Part shown: positions 63,773 to 64,000 of the stretch, piece by piece
Layout of the letters: each line of letters opens with the position of its first letter
Position numbering within the stretch: the first letter of the stretch is position 1
Origin: Polyodon spathula
Lineage: Eukaryota > Chordata > Actinopteri > Acipenseriformes > Polyodontidae
DNA: 64,000 bases
NCBI RefSeq assembly: GCF_017654505.1
Contig: NC_054552.1
Location: forward strand, 34,916,097-34,980,096
Direction: 5' to 3'
The notes under the pieces: model-generated
What the model was told of the DNA's origin: nothing
The model's input: the letters and a program-made list of their open reading frames with translations, nothing else
Databases searched by the model: none
Position numbers and translations under genes: made by a program

Positions 63773-64000
63773 GCCTGTGATTTGAATCTGGCGGTGACCT
63801 CGCGCCCTGTGATTTGAATCTGGCGGTGACCTCGCGCCCTGTGATTTGAATCTGGCGGTGACCTCGCGCCCTGTGATTTTTGAATCTGGCGGTGACCTCG
63901 CGCCCTGTGATTTGAATCTGGCGGTGACCTCGCGCCCTGTGATTTTTGAATCTGGCGGTGACCTCGCGCCCTGTGATTTTTGAATCTGGCGGTGACCTCG
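63773..64000. repeat. 32-34-bp minisatellite running off the window end
   Basis: Units contain GCGCCCTGTGATTTGAATC and TGGCGGTGACCTC. A 2-bp T insertion defines a second unit type. About seven units are visible and the array continues beyond 64000. Confidence 0.97.

Overview
This window is vertebrate nuclear DNA, almost certainly from a ray-finned fish. It has intron-containing genes with GT-AG splice sites, long non-coding stretches, SINEs, an interstitial telomeric repeat and many tandem repeats. Two copies of a tRNA-headed SINE look like a family I associate with sturgeons and paddlefishes, so a non-teleost ray-finned fish is my tentative guess. I could not check that by search.

Two protein-coding genes can be supported, both on the minus strand. 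A two-exon mesp gene (mesoderm posterior bHLH factor, 270 aa) lies at 2760-3749. It has a TATA-like box and an inverted pair of T-box half-sites just upstream. sv2b (synaptic vesicle glycoprotein 2B, 695 aa) can be rebuilt from 12 coding exons between 8751 and 23455. Every junction keeps the reading frame, and the product aligns end to end with the SV2 family. Its 5' UTR continues to a strong 3' splice site at 23783, so a non-coding first exon must lie further upstream. One candidate exon ends at 42008. MESP1/MESP2 and SV2B are both on human 15q26, so the pairing fits conserved synteny. The two genes act in different settings: mesp in early mesoderm and somites, sv2b in synaptic vesicles.

Layout: 1-2540 is non-coding with one 28-bp minisatellite; 2540-3850 is mesp; 3850-8320 is intergenic or mesp upstream DNA; 8320-23782 is sv2b exons and introns, with four minisatellites in the 8.8-kb intron after the first coding exon; 23783-42007 is probably sv2b intron 1, with six more minisatellite arrays, the telomeric tract and an RE1/NRSE-like site; 42-53 kb is upstream DNA with CTCF-like motifs; 53.2-54 kb is a CpG-dense, promoter-like segment; 54-64 kb is non-coding apart from a nearly invariant 60-bp array and an array running off the window end.

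The most striking global property is minisatellite density: about fifteen arrays cover roughly 11-12 kb of 64 kb. Most long open frames in the window come from these arrays and do not look like genes. I found no tRNA or rRNA gene, CRISPR array, intact transposon or previously undescribed gene system.
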